Assembly (NCBI RefSeq): GCF_028687635.1
Contig: NZ_JAQTZS010000003.1
Span: forward strand, 178,261 to 242,260
DNA from: Malikia sp.
GTDB taxonomy: Bacteria; Pseudomonadota; Gammaproteobacteria; Burkholderiales; Burkholderiaceae_C
Direction: 5' to 3'
Length of the DNA: 64,000 nucleotides
The notes beneath the pieces are model-generated. The model was not told where the DNA came from. It was given only the letters and a program-made list of their open reading frames with translations, and searched no databases. Shown here in pieces: positions 24,295-32,202 of this stretch. How positions within the stretch are numbered: position 1 is the first letter of the stretch; the number at the start of each line of letters is the position of its first letter. The position numbers and the translations under genes are program-made.

Positions 24295-24609
24295 TCAGGC
24301 CTCGATCAGCTTGACGGAGTAGCCCTGGCCCGAGGCGATCACTTCGAGCAGGCGGTCGATGTTGGGGTGCTTGCCCGGGTTGGCGCGCGCGTCAGCCGTA
24401 TGCTCGGCGAAGATCTCCAGCCCTTGCTGCGCAGCAGCCACGTTGATGGCACCATGCTTGGCGGCCAGCGCGTTGTAGACCGCCAGCGAGCCGGCCTTGC
24501 CGGGCTGGTTCGCGATGGTGGCGGCGACGGCGCCGGTCGCGTCGATCAGCCGCAGCTCGACCAGATGAGCGATGGAAGGGAGTTGCTTGAGGTTGTCGGC
24601 GAAGGCCAT
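24295..24609 (-). CDS. DUF2322 family protein
   Basis: This is a 104-residue soluble protein matching DUF2322, a small family in beta- and gammaproteobacteria with no known role. It starts MAFADNLKQLPSI and carries KAGSLAVYNALA and HPNIDRLLEVIA. AGGAAAG precedes the ATG at good spacing. It is convergent with thyA, 27 bases between stops. Nothing in the neighbourhood suggests a partner. Confidence 0.85.
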   Translation of the reverse strand: MAFADNLKQLPSIAHLVELRLIDATGAVAATIANQPGKAGSLAVYNALAAKHGAINVAAAQQGLEIFAEHTADARANPGKHPNIDRLLEVIASGQGYSVKLIEA

Positions 24610-24708
24610 CTTGCTTTCCTGAAATGGGACTGAGAAAGCCCGCCATTGTGCCGTGACCAGCCGGGCTGACTCCGGCTCAAGGTCTGTCCGGCCCAGGACA
24701 TGCCGCGA

Positions 24709-25059
24709 TCAGATCAGCTCGATGCCGAAGGGCCGCAAGGCCCAGGCGAACAGCGCAAAGCAGGCCACGGTGATCAGCACCGACGCGCCCAGCGTGCCCC
24801 AGAACCCGAGGCGCGGCAGCAGGAAGGGAAAGGCCAGGAACATCGGCAGCGTCGGCACGACATACCAGAAGGTGTACCAGGCGTGGCGGGCGATCTTCTC
24901 GGCCGGCTGCCGCTCGACATGAAGCCAGATCAGCGCCAACAGCGTGACCAAAGGCAGCGCCGCGATGAAACCGCCGAGCCTGTCGCTGCGCTTGGCGAAC
25001 TCGGACACCAGCACGACGACCGCCGCTGTCACGAGGTATTTGGTGATGAGCCAGGTCAT
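24709..25059 (-). CDS. DUF3147 family membrane protein
   Basis: This is a 116-residue inner-membrane protein with about four hydrophobic segments. LITKYLVTAAVVVLVSEFAKR, then LGGFIAALPLVTLLALIW and WYVVPTLPMFLAFPFLLPRL fit the DUF3147 family (function unknown, sometimes called small-multidrug-export-like). Its ATG overlaps the TGA stop of the upstream PAS-GGDEF-EAL gene (ATGA), so the two are translationally coupled. Confidence 0.85.
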   Translation of the reverse strand: MTWLITKYLVTAAVVVLVSEFAKRSDRLGGFIAALPLVTLLALIWLHVERQPAEKIARHAWYTFWYVVPTLPMFLAFPFLLPRLGFWGTLGASVLITVACFALFAWALRPFGIELI

Positions 25060-27761
25060 GGAACTTTCAGGTAATCACGGAGCCAGTGATCATACTGGTC
25101 GGCCGGCATGGGCCGCGCGTGCCAGTAGCCCTGGATCTCGTCACAGCCTTCGCGGGTCAGCGCGGCCACCTGCTCGGCGGTCTCGACGCCCTCGGCTATC
25201 GTCCTGAGCCCCAGGCTGCGGGCCATGGCAATCACGCCGGAGACGATCAAGGCATTGCCCGGGTCGCTGCCCAGATCGCGCACGAAGCTCTGGTCGATCT
25301 TGAGCTTGTCGAGCGGAAACCGCTTCAGGTAGGACAACGAGGAATACCCCGTGCCAAAATCATCGACCGACAACTGCACGCCCAGGCGGTCGAGCTGCTC
25401 CATGATGCGGATGGCGCCCTCGGGGTCGGCCGAGACCACGCTCTCGGTGAGCTCGAGCTCCAGCCGACCCGCCTCCAGGCCGGCCTCGTCGAGCACAGCC
25501 CGGACGAGTTCGGGGAACCGGGTCTGGCGAAACTGGACCGCCGAGATATTCACCGCCATCACCGAGGGCACCAGGCCCGCCTCTTGCCAGGCCCGGCTCT
25601 GTGCCACGGCGGTCTTGAGCACCCAGTCGCCGATCGGCAGGATCAGGCCGCTGGCCTCCGCGATCGGTATGAACTCGGCCGGCGAAACCAGACCGAGCTC
25701 CGGATGCTTCCAGCGCAGCAAGGCCTCGCAACCCGTCACCTGGCCGGTCTTCAGATCGATCTGCGGCTGGTAATGCAACTCCAGTTCATGGCGCTCCAGC
25801 GCCCAGCGCAAGGCGTTTTCGAGCTGCAGCGTGCGGCTGGCGCTCAGGTGCATGCCGAGCTCGTAGAACTGGAAGTTGGCGCCACCCGCCGCCTTGGCGC
25901 GGTACATGGCGGTGTCGCCCGCCTGCAGCAAGGCGTCGACCTCCTGCCCGTCGCCGGGGAACATCGCGATGCCGATCGACGGCGTCACGATCAGCGCCAT
26001 CCCGTCGATCTGGCAGGGAGCGGAAATCCGCGCGATGATCTCCTGCGCCAAGTGCGCCGTGCCCTCGGCATCCATCTGGGGCAGCAGCAAGGTGAATTCA
26101 TCGCCCCCCATGCGCGACACCGTGTCCTGTGGCCTGAGCGCCTGCTTCAGCCGGGACGCCATCTCGACCAGCAAGGCGTCGCCGGCCTGGTGCCCGAGCG
26201 AGTCGTTGATGTACTTGAAGCGATCGACGTCGATGAACATCAGCGCCAGCGCCTCCTGTTCACGCCGGGCCTGCACGAGCCCCGACTCGATCCGCTCGCG
26301 CAGCAGCACGCGGTTGGGCAAGCCGGTCAAGGCGTCGTGGTGCGTCAGCTGGCTGATCCGGTCTTCGGCCTGCTTGCGCTGCGTGATGTCGTGGAAGATG
26401 CCGTAGTAGTGCCTGACCTGCCCGTACGGGTCCCGCACCAGGCTGATGGTCAGCCACGCCAGGAAAGGCTCGCCGTCCCTGCGACGCTTCAGGATCTCAC
26501 CCCGCCAGCGACCTGTTCGGCTGATCTGGCGCCACAGGTCCCGGTAGAACGCCCGGGTATGCTGGCCGGAGCGCAGCAGCGATGGCGGATGACCCAGCAC
26601 CTCCTCGGCGCGATAGCCCGTGATGTCGCTGAAGGCCCGGTTGACCGACAGGATGCGACAGTCGCCATCGCAGATCACGATGCCCTCGGAGCTGTTCATG
26701 AACACGCTGGCGTTGAGCGCCAGCGCCTCCTCGCGCTGCTTGAGCGCCGTCAGGTCGGTGTGGGTGCCGATCATGCGCAGCGCCTGGCCTTGCTCGTCGC
26801 GCTCGACGACCCGACCCCGGTCCATGATCCATTTGTAGCGGCCGTCCTTGCAGCGCATCCGGTGTTCGTTGACGTAGAAATCCACTTCTCCGCGCAAATG
26901 GCGCTCGACATCGGCCAGCACCTGTGCCTTGTCATCCGGGTGGACGCGCGACTCCCATTCGCACAAGCCGACGCCGATCTCGTCTTCCGAGTAGCCCAGC
27001 ATGGTCTTCCAGCGGAGCGAGAAGAACACGCTACCTTCGGCCAGGTTCCAGTCCCACAACCCGAGGTCGCTGCCATCGACCGCGAACCGCCAGCGCCGCT
27101 GCTCGGCGCGCAACTGTTGCTGGACCTGCTCCTGCTCGGTCACATCCCGCCAGCTGCCCACGACTTCGAGCGGCTGACCGTCAGGCCCACGGTAGAGCTG
27201 CAACTGGTCATCGATCCAGTGGTATTGGCCGTCACGGTGCTGGAAGCGGTAGCGATGACTGAGCGCACCCGTTTCATGCAGTTGCCGCTGGGCCTGCCGC
27301 ACCCGCGATCTGTCATCGGGATGCACATGCTCGAACCAGAAGCCGGCCCGCTGCAGCCAGTCTGCTGGCGCATACCCCGTCAGACGCAAGACGTTGCCGC
27401 TGACGTACGACACCCGCCAGCCCCCCACGGCGCCGGGCTCGGGCGCCAGCGCGTAGATGATCGAAGCACTGGTATCGACGAAATGCTCGAGCTGGCTGCG
27501 GGTCCGCTTGAGTTCGTTCTGGATGGCGGCCTGGGCTCTCTCCTCCCGGCGCACCAGGACAAACAGCAGCGCCGCCGTGAACAGGACAAAGAGCTCGCCC
27601 TTCCAGGATTGGGCCCGCGTGACCGCGACAGGTTCCCCCAGCAATTGCAAGGCCAGCCAGTCAGAACCCCAGATCCAGAGGCTGGCCAGCACAAGGTAGA
27701 CCAGACTGATCCTGATGGAAGCGGGGGCACCGGCCACCCTGAAGGCCTTCGAAAAAAACAA
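25056..27761 (-). CDS. Membrane PAS-GGDEF-EAL sensor protein (cyclic-di-GMP metabolism)
   Basis: This is a bifunctional-looking cyclic-di-GMP protein of about 901 residues. Two N-terminal membrane segments (about residues 16-40 and 56-70) are followed by three PAS/PAC modules (roughly 83-210, 220-340 and 345-465), a GGDEF domain with intact RMGGDEF near 552-556, and an EAL domain with the EALLRW signature near 680 and DDFGTGYSS near 800. Both catalytic cores therefore look complete. No ATG fits the N-terminus: a TTG at 27761 preceded 6 bases upstream by GGGAGG is the best start; a TTG at 27806 is longer but lacks a Shine-Dalgarno. It is coupled to the DUF3147 gene. It could control the neighbouring surface-glycan island (inference). 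Confidence 0.9.
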   Translation of the reverse strand: MFFSKAFRVAGAPASIRISLVYLVLASLWIWGSDWLALQLLGEPVAVTRAQSWKGELFVLFTAALLFVLVRREERAQAAIQNELKRTRSQLEHFVDTSASIIYALAPEPGAVGGWRVSYVSGNVLRLTGYAPADWLQRAGFWFEHVHPDDRSRVRQAQRQLHETGALSHRYRFQHRDGQYHWIDDQLQLYRGPDGQPLEVVGSWRDVTEQEQVQQQLRAEQRRWRFAVDGSDLGLWDWNLAEGSVFFSLRWKTMLGYSEDEIGVGLCEWESRVHPDDKAQVLADVERHLRGEVDFYVNEHRMRCKDGRYKWIMDRGRVVERDEQGQALRMIGTHTDLTALKQREEALALNASVFMNSSEGIVICDGDCRILSVNRAFSDITGYRAEEVLGHPPSLLRSGQHTRAFYRDLWRQISRTGRWRGEILKRRRDGEPFLAWLTISLVRDPYGQVRHYYGIFHDITQRKQAEDRISQLTHHDALTGLPNRVLLRERIESGLVQARREQEALALMFIDVDRFKYINDSLGHQAGDALLVEMASRLKQALRPQDTVSRMGGDEFTLLLPQMDAEGTAHLAQEIIARISAPCQIDGMALIVTPSIGIAMFPGDGQEVDALLQAGDTAMYRAKAAGGANFQFYELGMHLSASRTLQLENALRWALERHELELHYQPQIDLKTGQVTGCEALLRWKHPELGLVSPAEFIPIAEASGLILPIGDWVLKTAVAQSRAWQEAGLVPSVMAVNISAVQFRQTRFPELVRAVLDEAGLEAGRLELELTESVVSADPEGAIRIMEQLDRLGVQLSVDDFGTGYSSLSYLKRFPLDKLKIDQSFVRDLGSDPGNALIVSGVIAMARSLGLRTIAEGVETAEQVAALTREGCDEIQGYWHARPMPADQYDHWLRDYLKVP

Positions 27762-27831
27762 ATGTGGCCTCCCACCGGATACAGACCGGATACAACGACA
27801 TCTCAATTGTTGAAAATATATAACTTACCGG

Positions 27832-28126
27832 TATCCCCTGGAAACCGGAGAGGTTTTCGGGCAGACCGCCGGGTCGGGTGACCAGGGCAGCGCCTCGCTG
27901 CGTCGGGTGGTGCGCTCGCCGGAGCGCTGGCCGCGCATCGTCGAGGTGGCGCGGGGCTATGGCACCGCCTTGCCGCGCCAGCCCGATGGCAAGGCGCTGG
28001 ACGCTTTTCTGGCCGAGCAGCACAAAACCGACCCACTGCGCTTTCCCGACCTGTCGCTCGGATTGGGTCAAGCTGGTGTCGACTCCGGTCGAGCGCGGCT
28101 TCATCGACTTCGTGCTGGCGCAGTGA
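27832..28126 (+). pseudogene. Remnant of an RNB-domain exoribonuclease gene
   Basis: Reading forward from 27832, one frame encodes ETGEVFG, RRVVRSPERWPRIVEVA, DAFLAEQHKTDP and LRFPDLSL, which resembles an internal part of burkholderial RNase II-type (RNB) proteins. Near 28055 the similarity moves to another frame, which ends WVKLVSTPVERGFIDFVLAQ and a stop, resembling the C-terminus of the same family. The catalytic RNB core between these parts and the whole N-terminus are missing, and a stop lies just upstream (27811). I read this as a gene reduced by an internal deletion and truncation. The family assignment is from memory of conserved segments. Confidence 0.55.
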
Positions 28127-28152
28127 GGCGGGAGTCGCCGTGGCGGCGCGCG

Positions 28153-28243
28153 GGTTGTCATCCCCGGTATGATGCCTGTGCTCCACGCCGCCACCATGAA
28201 AAAGATCCGCTCTGATTCCATGACCAATGCTTTGCCGGGATGA
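28153..28243 (+). pseudogene. Degenerate copy of the DUF2069 gene start region
   Basis: Bases 28153-28239 align without gaps to 21329-21415, the yihY/DUF2069 start region, at roughly 70 percent identity by eye. The match includes the CGGTAT and ATGAAAAA blocks. The copy encodes MKKIRSDSMTNALPG and then stops, against MKKTRPDPMPDAPPG in the intact gene. The similarity ends exactly where the ATG of the next gene begins (ATGA overlap at 28240). It is probably relic DNA at the edge of the glycan island; the 15-codon ORF might now serve only as a leader. Confidence 0.5.
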
Positions 28244-29718
28244 TGCTGCCCCAGCCCGACGCCAACTCCATCCGCAGCGAGGACAGCCTGCCTGCGCTTG
28301 ACGCGATGCTGCTGCAAGCGCACCGGCTGCGCCTGGCGGCCAACTGGCCGGCGGCGGCGGCGGCCTACCGCGCCTGTCTCGCCCGGCAGCCGGACTCGCC
28401 CGAACTGCTGCACAACCTCGCGCTGTGCCTGCACGCCAGCGGCCGGCACGCCGACGCGCTGCCGCTGTGCCGGCGCGCGCTGGCCGCGCGACCGCAGCTG
28501 TGGCAGAGCGCGGTGCTGCTCGGGCAAGCGCTGCAGGCGATCGGTGACCCGCCGGGCGCGGACCAGGCCTACCTCGCCGCACTGCGCGCTCAGCCCGGAC
28601 AGGCCGACGCGCTGCTCGGCCGGGCGGACCTGGCGATGAACAGCTTTGGCGACCCGCTGCGGGCCAGCGCGCTGGTGGCGCCACTGCTGGCCGACCCCGA
28701 ACACCGGCGCGACGCGCTGCTGACGATGCTGATGGCCAGCCTGTACGACCGCGACGAGGACGCGCTGACGCTGAACCAGCGCATCATCGCGTTCTCGCGC
28801 GCCTATCTGCGCCTCGACGGCTGGGACCGTGCGCCGCTGCCACCACGGGGGCCGGGCGCGCGCCGCCAGCGCATCGGCATCCTGTCGCCGCTGCTGTGCG
28901 CCGGTCCGGTCTACTTCCTGACGATAGCGACGTGGCGGCGGGCCGCACAGCAAGGCGAGCTGATCGTCTTCCAGCGTGGCACGCGCCAGGACTGGGCGAG
29001 CGACGAGCTGGGCCGGCTCGCCCATGAGTGGCACGAGGCACACGGACTCGACGCGCTGCAGCTCGCGCGGGCGCTGCACGACGCCAACCTCGACCTGCTC
29101 TACGACCTCGGCGGCTGGATGGATCCGGTCGGGCTGCAGGCGCTCAGCGTCAAGCCCGCAAGGCGCCAGTACAAATGGGTTGGCGGCCAGAGCGTGACGA
29201 CCGGGCTGTCGAGCTTCGACGGTTGGGTCGGCGACGAGGCGCAGTCGCCGCTGCGGCTGCAGTCGCTCTACACCGAGCCGCTGCTCAACCTCGCGGGTGG
29301 CTACGCAACCTACACCGCACCACCCTACCTGCCGGCGCCAGCAGCGCACAAGCGCAGCGAGCCGGTCATCTTCGCGAATCCGGCCAAGCTCTCGCGCGCC
29401 TTCCTATCGCACCTCGCCGCGCGGCCCGGGCGCAAGGTATTCGTGCACCGGCAGTACCAGTATCCGCAGGTGCGCGAGCGCATCGAACAGGTGCTCGACC
29501 CGGTCAGCGTCGAATATGTCTGTCCGGCCAGCCACCTGGAAGCGCTGCAGGCCGTCAACCAGCATGCCGAGATGCTCGACACCTTCCCCTACAGCAGCGG
29601 GCTGACCGCGCGCGAGGCGATCGCGATGGGAACGCGGGTCATCGGCCACAGCGGCACGCTGTTCTGCGAGCGGCATACCGCCGCGCTCACCCCATCAGGT
29701 TCAGCAGTTCAGGCTTGA
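28240..29718 (+). CDS. TPR-GT41 (SPINDLY/OGT-like) glycosyltransferase, apparently C-terminally shortened
   Basis: This is a 492-residue protein with about three TPR-like repeats in residues 18-150 (RLAANWPAAAAAYRACLARQ and similar). A catalytic region resembling bacterial GT41 proteins of the O-GlcNAc transferase/SPINDLY type follows, with GILSPLLCAG, DLLYDLGGWMDPVG and LDTFPYSSGLTAREAIAMG. GT41 enzymes add sugars to protein Ser/Thr. After GTLFCERHTAA the sequence changes to TPSGSAVQA and stops, where relatives continue for dozens of residues. The 3' end overlaps the convergent neighbour by 32 bases. It may therefore be truncated; activity is uncertain. Confidence 0.75.
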   Translation: MMLPQPDANSIRSEDSLPALDAMLLQAHRLRLAANWPAAAAAYRACLARQPDSPELLHNLALCLHASGRHADALPLCRRALAARPQLWQSAVLLGQALQAIGDPPGADQAYLAALRAQPGQADALLGRADLAMNSFGDPLRASALVAPLLADPEHRRDALLTMLMASLYDRDEDALTLNQRIIAFSRAYLRLDGWDRAPLPPRGPGARRQRIGILSPLLCAGPVYFLTIATWRRAAQQGELIVFQRGTRQDWASDELGRLAHEWHEAHGLDALQLARALHDANLDLLYDLGGWMDPVGLQALSVKPARRQYKWVGGQSVTTGLSSFDGWVGDEAQSPLRLQSLYTEPLLNLAGGYATYTAPPYLPAPAAHKRSEPVIFANPAKLSRAFLSHLAARPGRKVFVHRQYQYPQVRERIEQVLDPVSVEYVCPASHLEALQAVNQHAEMLDTFPYSSGLTAREAIAMGTRVIGHSGTLFCERHTAALTPSGSAVQA

Positions 29719-30331
29719 GCACGCGGCCCTCGAAGCCCGAGGCACGGCGCCGCGCGAACAGCGCGCGGTCCTGCGCGTCGACCGCGGCGCCATCCTTGCC
29801 CCAATCGACCTCGATCAGCACGCTGTCGGGCTGGTAGACATAGCGGCCCTGCTCGCGCGCGATCAAGGTCAGCTCGGCGTCGGCGTAGTGACGGCGGTAG
29901 CCACTGTAAAAAAAGTCACCGCCGTACAGCGACTCGATCCAGCGGCGGCGCGCCAGGCCAAACGATGCCAGCTGCCCCTGCCACTTGCCGTCGTTGAAAC
30001 CGAGCAGCCCGGCCTGCCGGGACTCCAGCGCGCGCAGCGCCAGCGCCAGCCACTGGCGGCCGGCGAACGCGTCCTGCGCCATGTAGCCGACCCAGGGGCT
30101 GGCCGAAGCGCGGAACACCGCGTTGAGCACCGAGACAAAGCCGAGCCGGGCCTGGTCGTGCAGCACCAGCAGCAGTCCCGGCACGCCAGCGCGCGCCGCC
30201 GCGTGGACGGCTGCGCGCTGGCCCAGCGCGGCATCGATGCAGGGCATCACCATCAGCGGCTCGGGCGCGCGCAGGCGCGCCGCCAGCGCGGGCGACTCCA
30301 GCTCGGGCAGCGTCGCGTGCAGGACTTCCAT
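29687..30331 (-). CDS. Putative GT-A-like glycosyltransferase-associated protein
   Basis: This is a 214-residue soluble protein of uncertain family. The central FRASASPWVGYMAQDAFAGR followed by QWLALALRAL resembles the nucleotide-sugar or metal region of small GT-A-type glycosyltransferases, but a clear DXD is absent (AQD sits in that position). A later GGDFFYSGYRRHYADAELTL and C-terminal YQPDSVLIEVDWGKDG resemble the acceptor half of such enzymes. It is read after the DUF4214-like gene, 10 bases downstream, on the same transcript, and overlaps the convergent GT41 gene. A role in glycan assembly is inferred from context. Confidence 0.55.
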   Translation of the reverse strand: MEVLHATLPELESPALAARLRAPEPLMVMPCIDAALGQRAAVHAAARAGVPGLLLVLHDQARLGFVSVLNAVFRASASPWVGYMAQDAFAGRQWLALALRALESRQAGLLGFNDGKWQGQLASFGLARRRWIESLYGGDFFYSGYRRHYADAELTLIAREQGRYVYQPDSVLIEVDWGKDGAAVDAQDRALFARRRASGFEGRVLKPELLNLMG

Positions 30332-30341
30332 CGCGCGCGCG

Positions 30342-31091
30342 TCAGCCCAGGCGCGCCCCGGCGCCCGGGTCGGTCTGGGGCTTGAGCTGACCGGCGATTT
30401 CGCGCGCGAGGCCAGTCACGAGCTTCGCATTGAACGGATTGCGCTGGAACGCGTCCGAGCACATCAGGCGGGCCAGCGCCCAGTCGACCGGCTGCCCCTC
30501 AAGCGACGGTTCGGTGTCCTGCGCGGGCGCGCTCGGCTGCAGGATGCGGCGCGCCGCTTCGAGATCCTGCGCGCTCAAGGCCGGCACACCTTCGCGCGGC
30601 GGCGGCACCAGCTGGCGCAGCTCGATCGCCTGCGCGACCTCGACGATCAGCCGCAGATGCTCGGGCCACTGCAGGAACTCGGCCGAGGTCAGGAAGGCGC
30701 CGAGCAGGCGCTCGCGCTCGCGCCCCAGATAAGGCTCGATCACCGCTTCGGACTCGGGGTCACGGCGCAGGAACAGGTGGAAAGCGGCGACCACGTCCTC
30801 GCGGGTCATCCCGAGCGGTGCGGTGGGCGCGGCGACGGCAACTGGCGCGGGCGGCGGCACAGCAACCGGAGCCGCCTTGGTGGGCTCGGGCTCGGCAGGC
30901 AGCGCCTGCCAAGGGATGGGCGCCGGCGCGACGGCCTCCGCCTTGGCGGCATTCATGCTGGCGAGCTGCTCGGCGGCCAGATCCCAGCGCGATCGGTTTT
31001 CTTCGGCGGGCGGCTCGGGGGGCTGTTCAACCAGCGCGTTGCGTGGGGTTTCTGCAGACTTGCGACGGAAAAATGGCAGTGAGAATTTCAT
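30342..31091 (-). CDS. Pro/Ala-rich protein with a DUF4214-like module
   Basis: This is a 249-residue protein. Residues 1-90 are low-complexity, proline- and alanine-rich and probably disordered, starting MKFSLPFFRRKSAE. A module at about 95-145 (VVAAFHLFLRRDPESEAV and LLGAFLTSAEFLQWPE) matches the DUF4214-like pattern also seen at the N-terminus of the methyltransferase at 35223-36227. A helical tail follows. Such modules often accompany glycosyltransferases and methyltransferases of surface-glycan loci. No catalytic motif is visible. It heads a two-gene unit with the 29687-30331 gene. Confidence 0.6.
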   Translation of the reverse strand: MKFSLPFFRRKSAETPRNALVEQPPEPPAEENRSRWDLAAEQLASMNAAKAEAVAPAPIPWQALPAEPEPTKAAPVAVPPPAPVAVAAPTAPLGMTREDVVAAFHLFLRRDPESEAVIEPYLGRERERLLGAFLTSAEFLQWPEHLRLIVEVAQAIELRQLVPPPREGVPALSAQDLEAARRILQPSAPAQDTEPSLEGQPVDWALARLMCSDAFQRNPFNAKLVTGLAREIAGQLKPQTDPGAGARLG

Positions 31092-31129
31092 TTGAGCCTT
31101 CTAATTTATCAGAATAATAGAATGAGCGA

Positions 31130-32200
31130 ATGAAAGGCTTCAACCTCATCGGCTATGCGACCTCGCCACTCGGACTCGGCGAGGACCTCAGATCCTTCGC
31201 CGCGATGCTAGACCATCTGGGCATTCCATTCTCGGTCATCGACCTGCCGACCGAGTCGCAAGGCCAGGTCGAAGTCAGATGGCGCCACCTGTCGACGCGG
31301 GATTTCGACACCAGCATCTTTTTCATGTCGGCGGGCACCTGCGTGCGCCTGCTTGAGCTGCAGCCGCAGCTGTTCGAGGCCGCGCAGCGGCGCATCGGCT
31401 ACTTCCTCTGGGAACTGCCCGATGTGCCGCCGGAGCATCTGCCTGCGCTGCGCGCGATGGACCAGATCTGGTGCCCGACCCGCTTCGTCCAGTCCGCGTT
31501 CTTCAATGCGGCACGCAAGCTCACGCTCGCGCTGCCGCTGCCGGTGTTGCGCCGCGAAGGCCGGGGACGCGACTTCCGCGCCGAACTCGGCATCCCGCGC
31601 AACGCCTTCGTCAGCCTGTACCTGTTCGACCTGCACTCGACGCTGGCGCGCAAGAACCCGCAAGGCGTGGCGCAGGCCTTCCTGCGCTTCGCCCAACAGC
31701 GGCCCGACGCGCACCTGGTGCTCAAGGCCAACCGCTGGCAGGACCTGCCGGCCGAGGCACTGGCCTGGCTGCCGCCACATCCCGGCATCCACTTGCTCAA
31801 GGAAACGCTGGACACCGCCGGCCTGACCGACCTCTACCGCAGCGCCGACTGCTACCTGTCGCTGCACCGCAGCGAGGGCTTGGGACGCACGCTGGTCGAA
31901 GCGATGCAACACGGCCTGCAGATCGTCAGCACCGACTTCTCGGGGCCGGCCGACTTCCTGACCCCGGAGAACGCGCTGCTGGTGCGCTGGCAGCGCCAGG
32001 ACGTGGCCCCGGACGACTACCCCAACGCCTGCGCCAGCTGGTGGGCCGACCCGGATATCGGGCATGCCGCGCAACAGCTCGAACTGGCGCTGCAGCGCAG
32101 CCGACTCGGGCGCAACCGGGCCGGCATCGCGACCAGCGCATCGTTCGAGCCGCAGGCGCTGGCCGAGCGTTACCGCAAGGTGTTGCAGGCCAGCCTTTGA
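31130..32200 (+). CDS. GT4-type glycosyltransferase
   Basis: This is a 356-residue GT-B glycosyltransferase. N-terminal GYATSPLGLGEDLR is the acceptor-domain glycine-rich loop. The C-terminal donor domain has YLFDLHSTLARKNP and the GT4 E-x7-E region in CYLSLHRSEGLGRTLVEAM. It is a shorter paralogue of the C-terminal half of the 52911-54881 protein, sharing the GIGEDLR, LARKNPQ and SLHR-EG-GRTL-EAM motifs. The gene is divergent from the DUF4214-like gene across a short AT-rich gap and convergent with the AIPR gene, with only 2 bases between their stops. Confidence 0.85.
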   Translation: MKGFNLIGYATSPLGLGEDLRSFAAMLDHLGIPFSVIDLPTESQGQVEVRWRHLSTRDFDTSIFFMSAGTCVRLLELQPQLFEAAQRRIGYFLWELPDVPPEHLPALRAMDQIWCPTRFVQSAFFNAARKLTLALPLPVLRREGRGRDFRAELGIPRNAFVSLYLFDLHSTLARKNPQGVAQAFLRFAQQRPDAHLVLKANRWQDLPAEALAWLPPHPGIHLLKETLDTAGLTDLYRSADCYLSLHRSEGLGRTLVEAMQHGLQIVSTDFSGPADFLTPENALLVRWQRQDVAPDDYPNACASWWADPDIGHAAQQLELALQRSRLGRNRAGIATSASFEPQALAERYRKVLQASL

Positions 32201-32202
32201 GT

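Noticed and set aside
25086..27881. Long open frame antisense to the PAS-GGDEF-EAL gene
   Set aside because: The minus strand has all expected PAS, GGDEF and EAL motifs; the plus-strand product has typical shadow composition and no domain.
27661..29349. 562-codon minus-strand frame over the island junction and GT41 gene
   Set aside because: It crosses the pseudogene remnants and runs antisense to the TPR/GT41 gene; no motif supports it.
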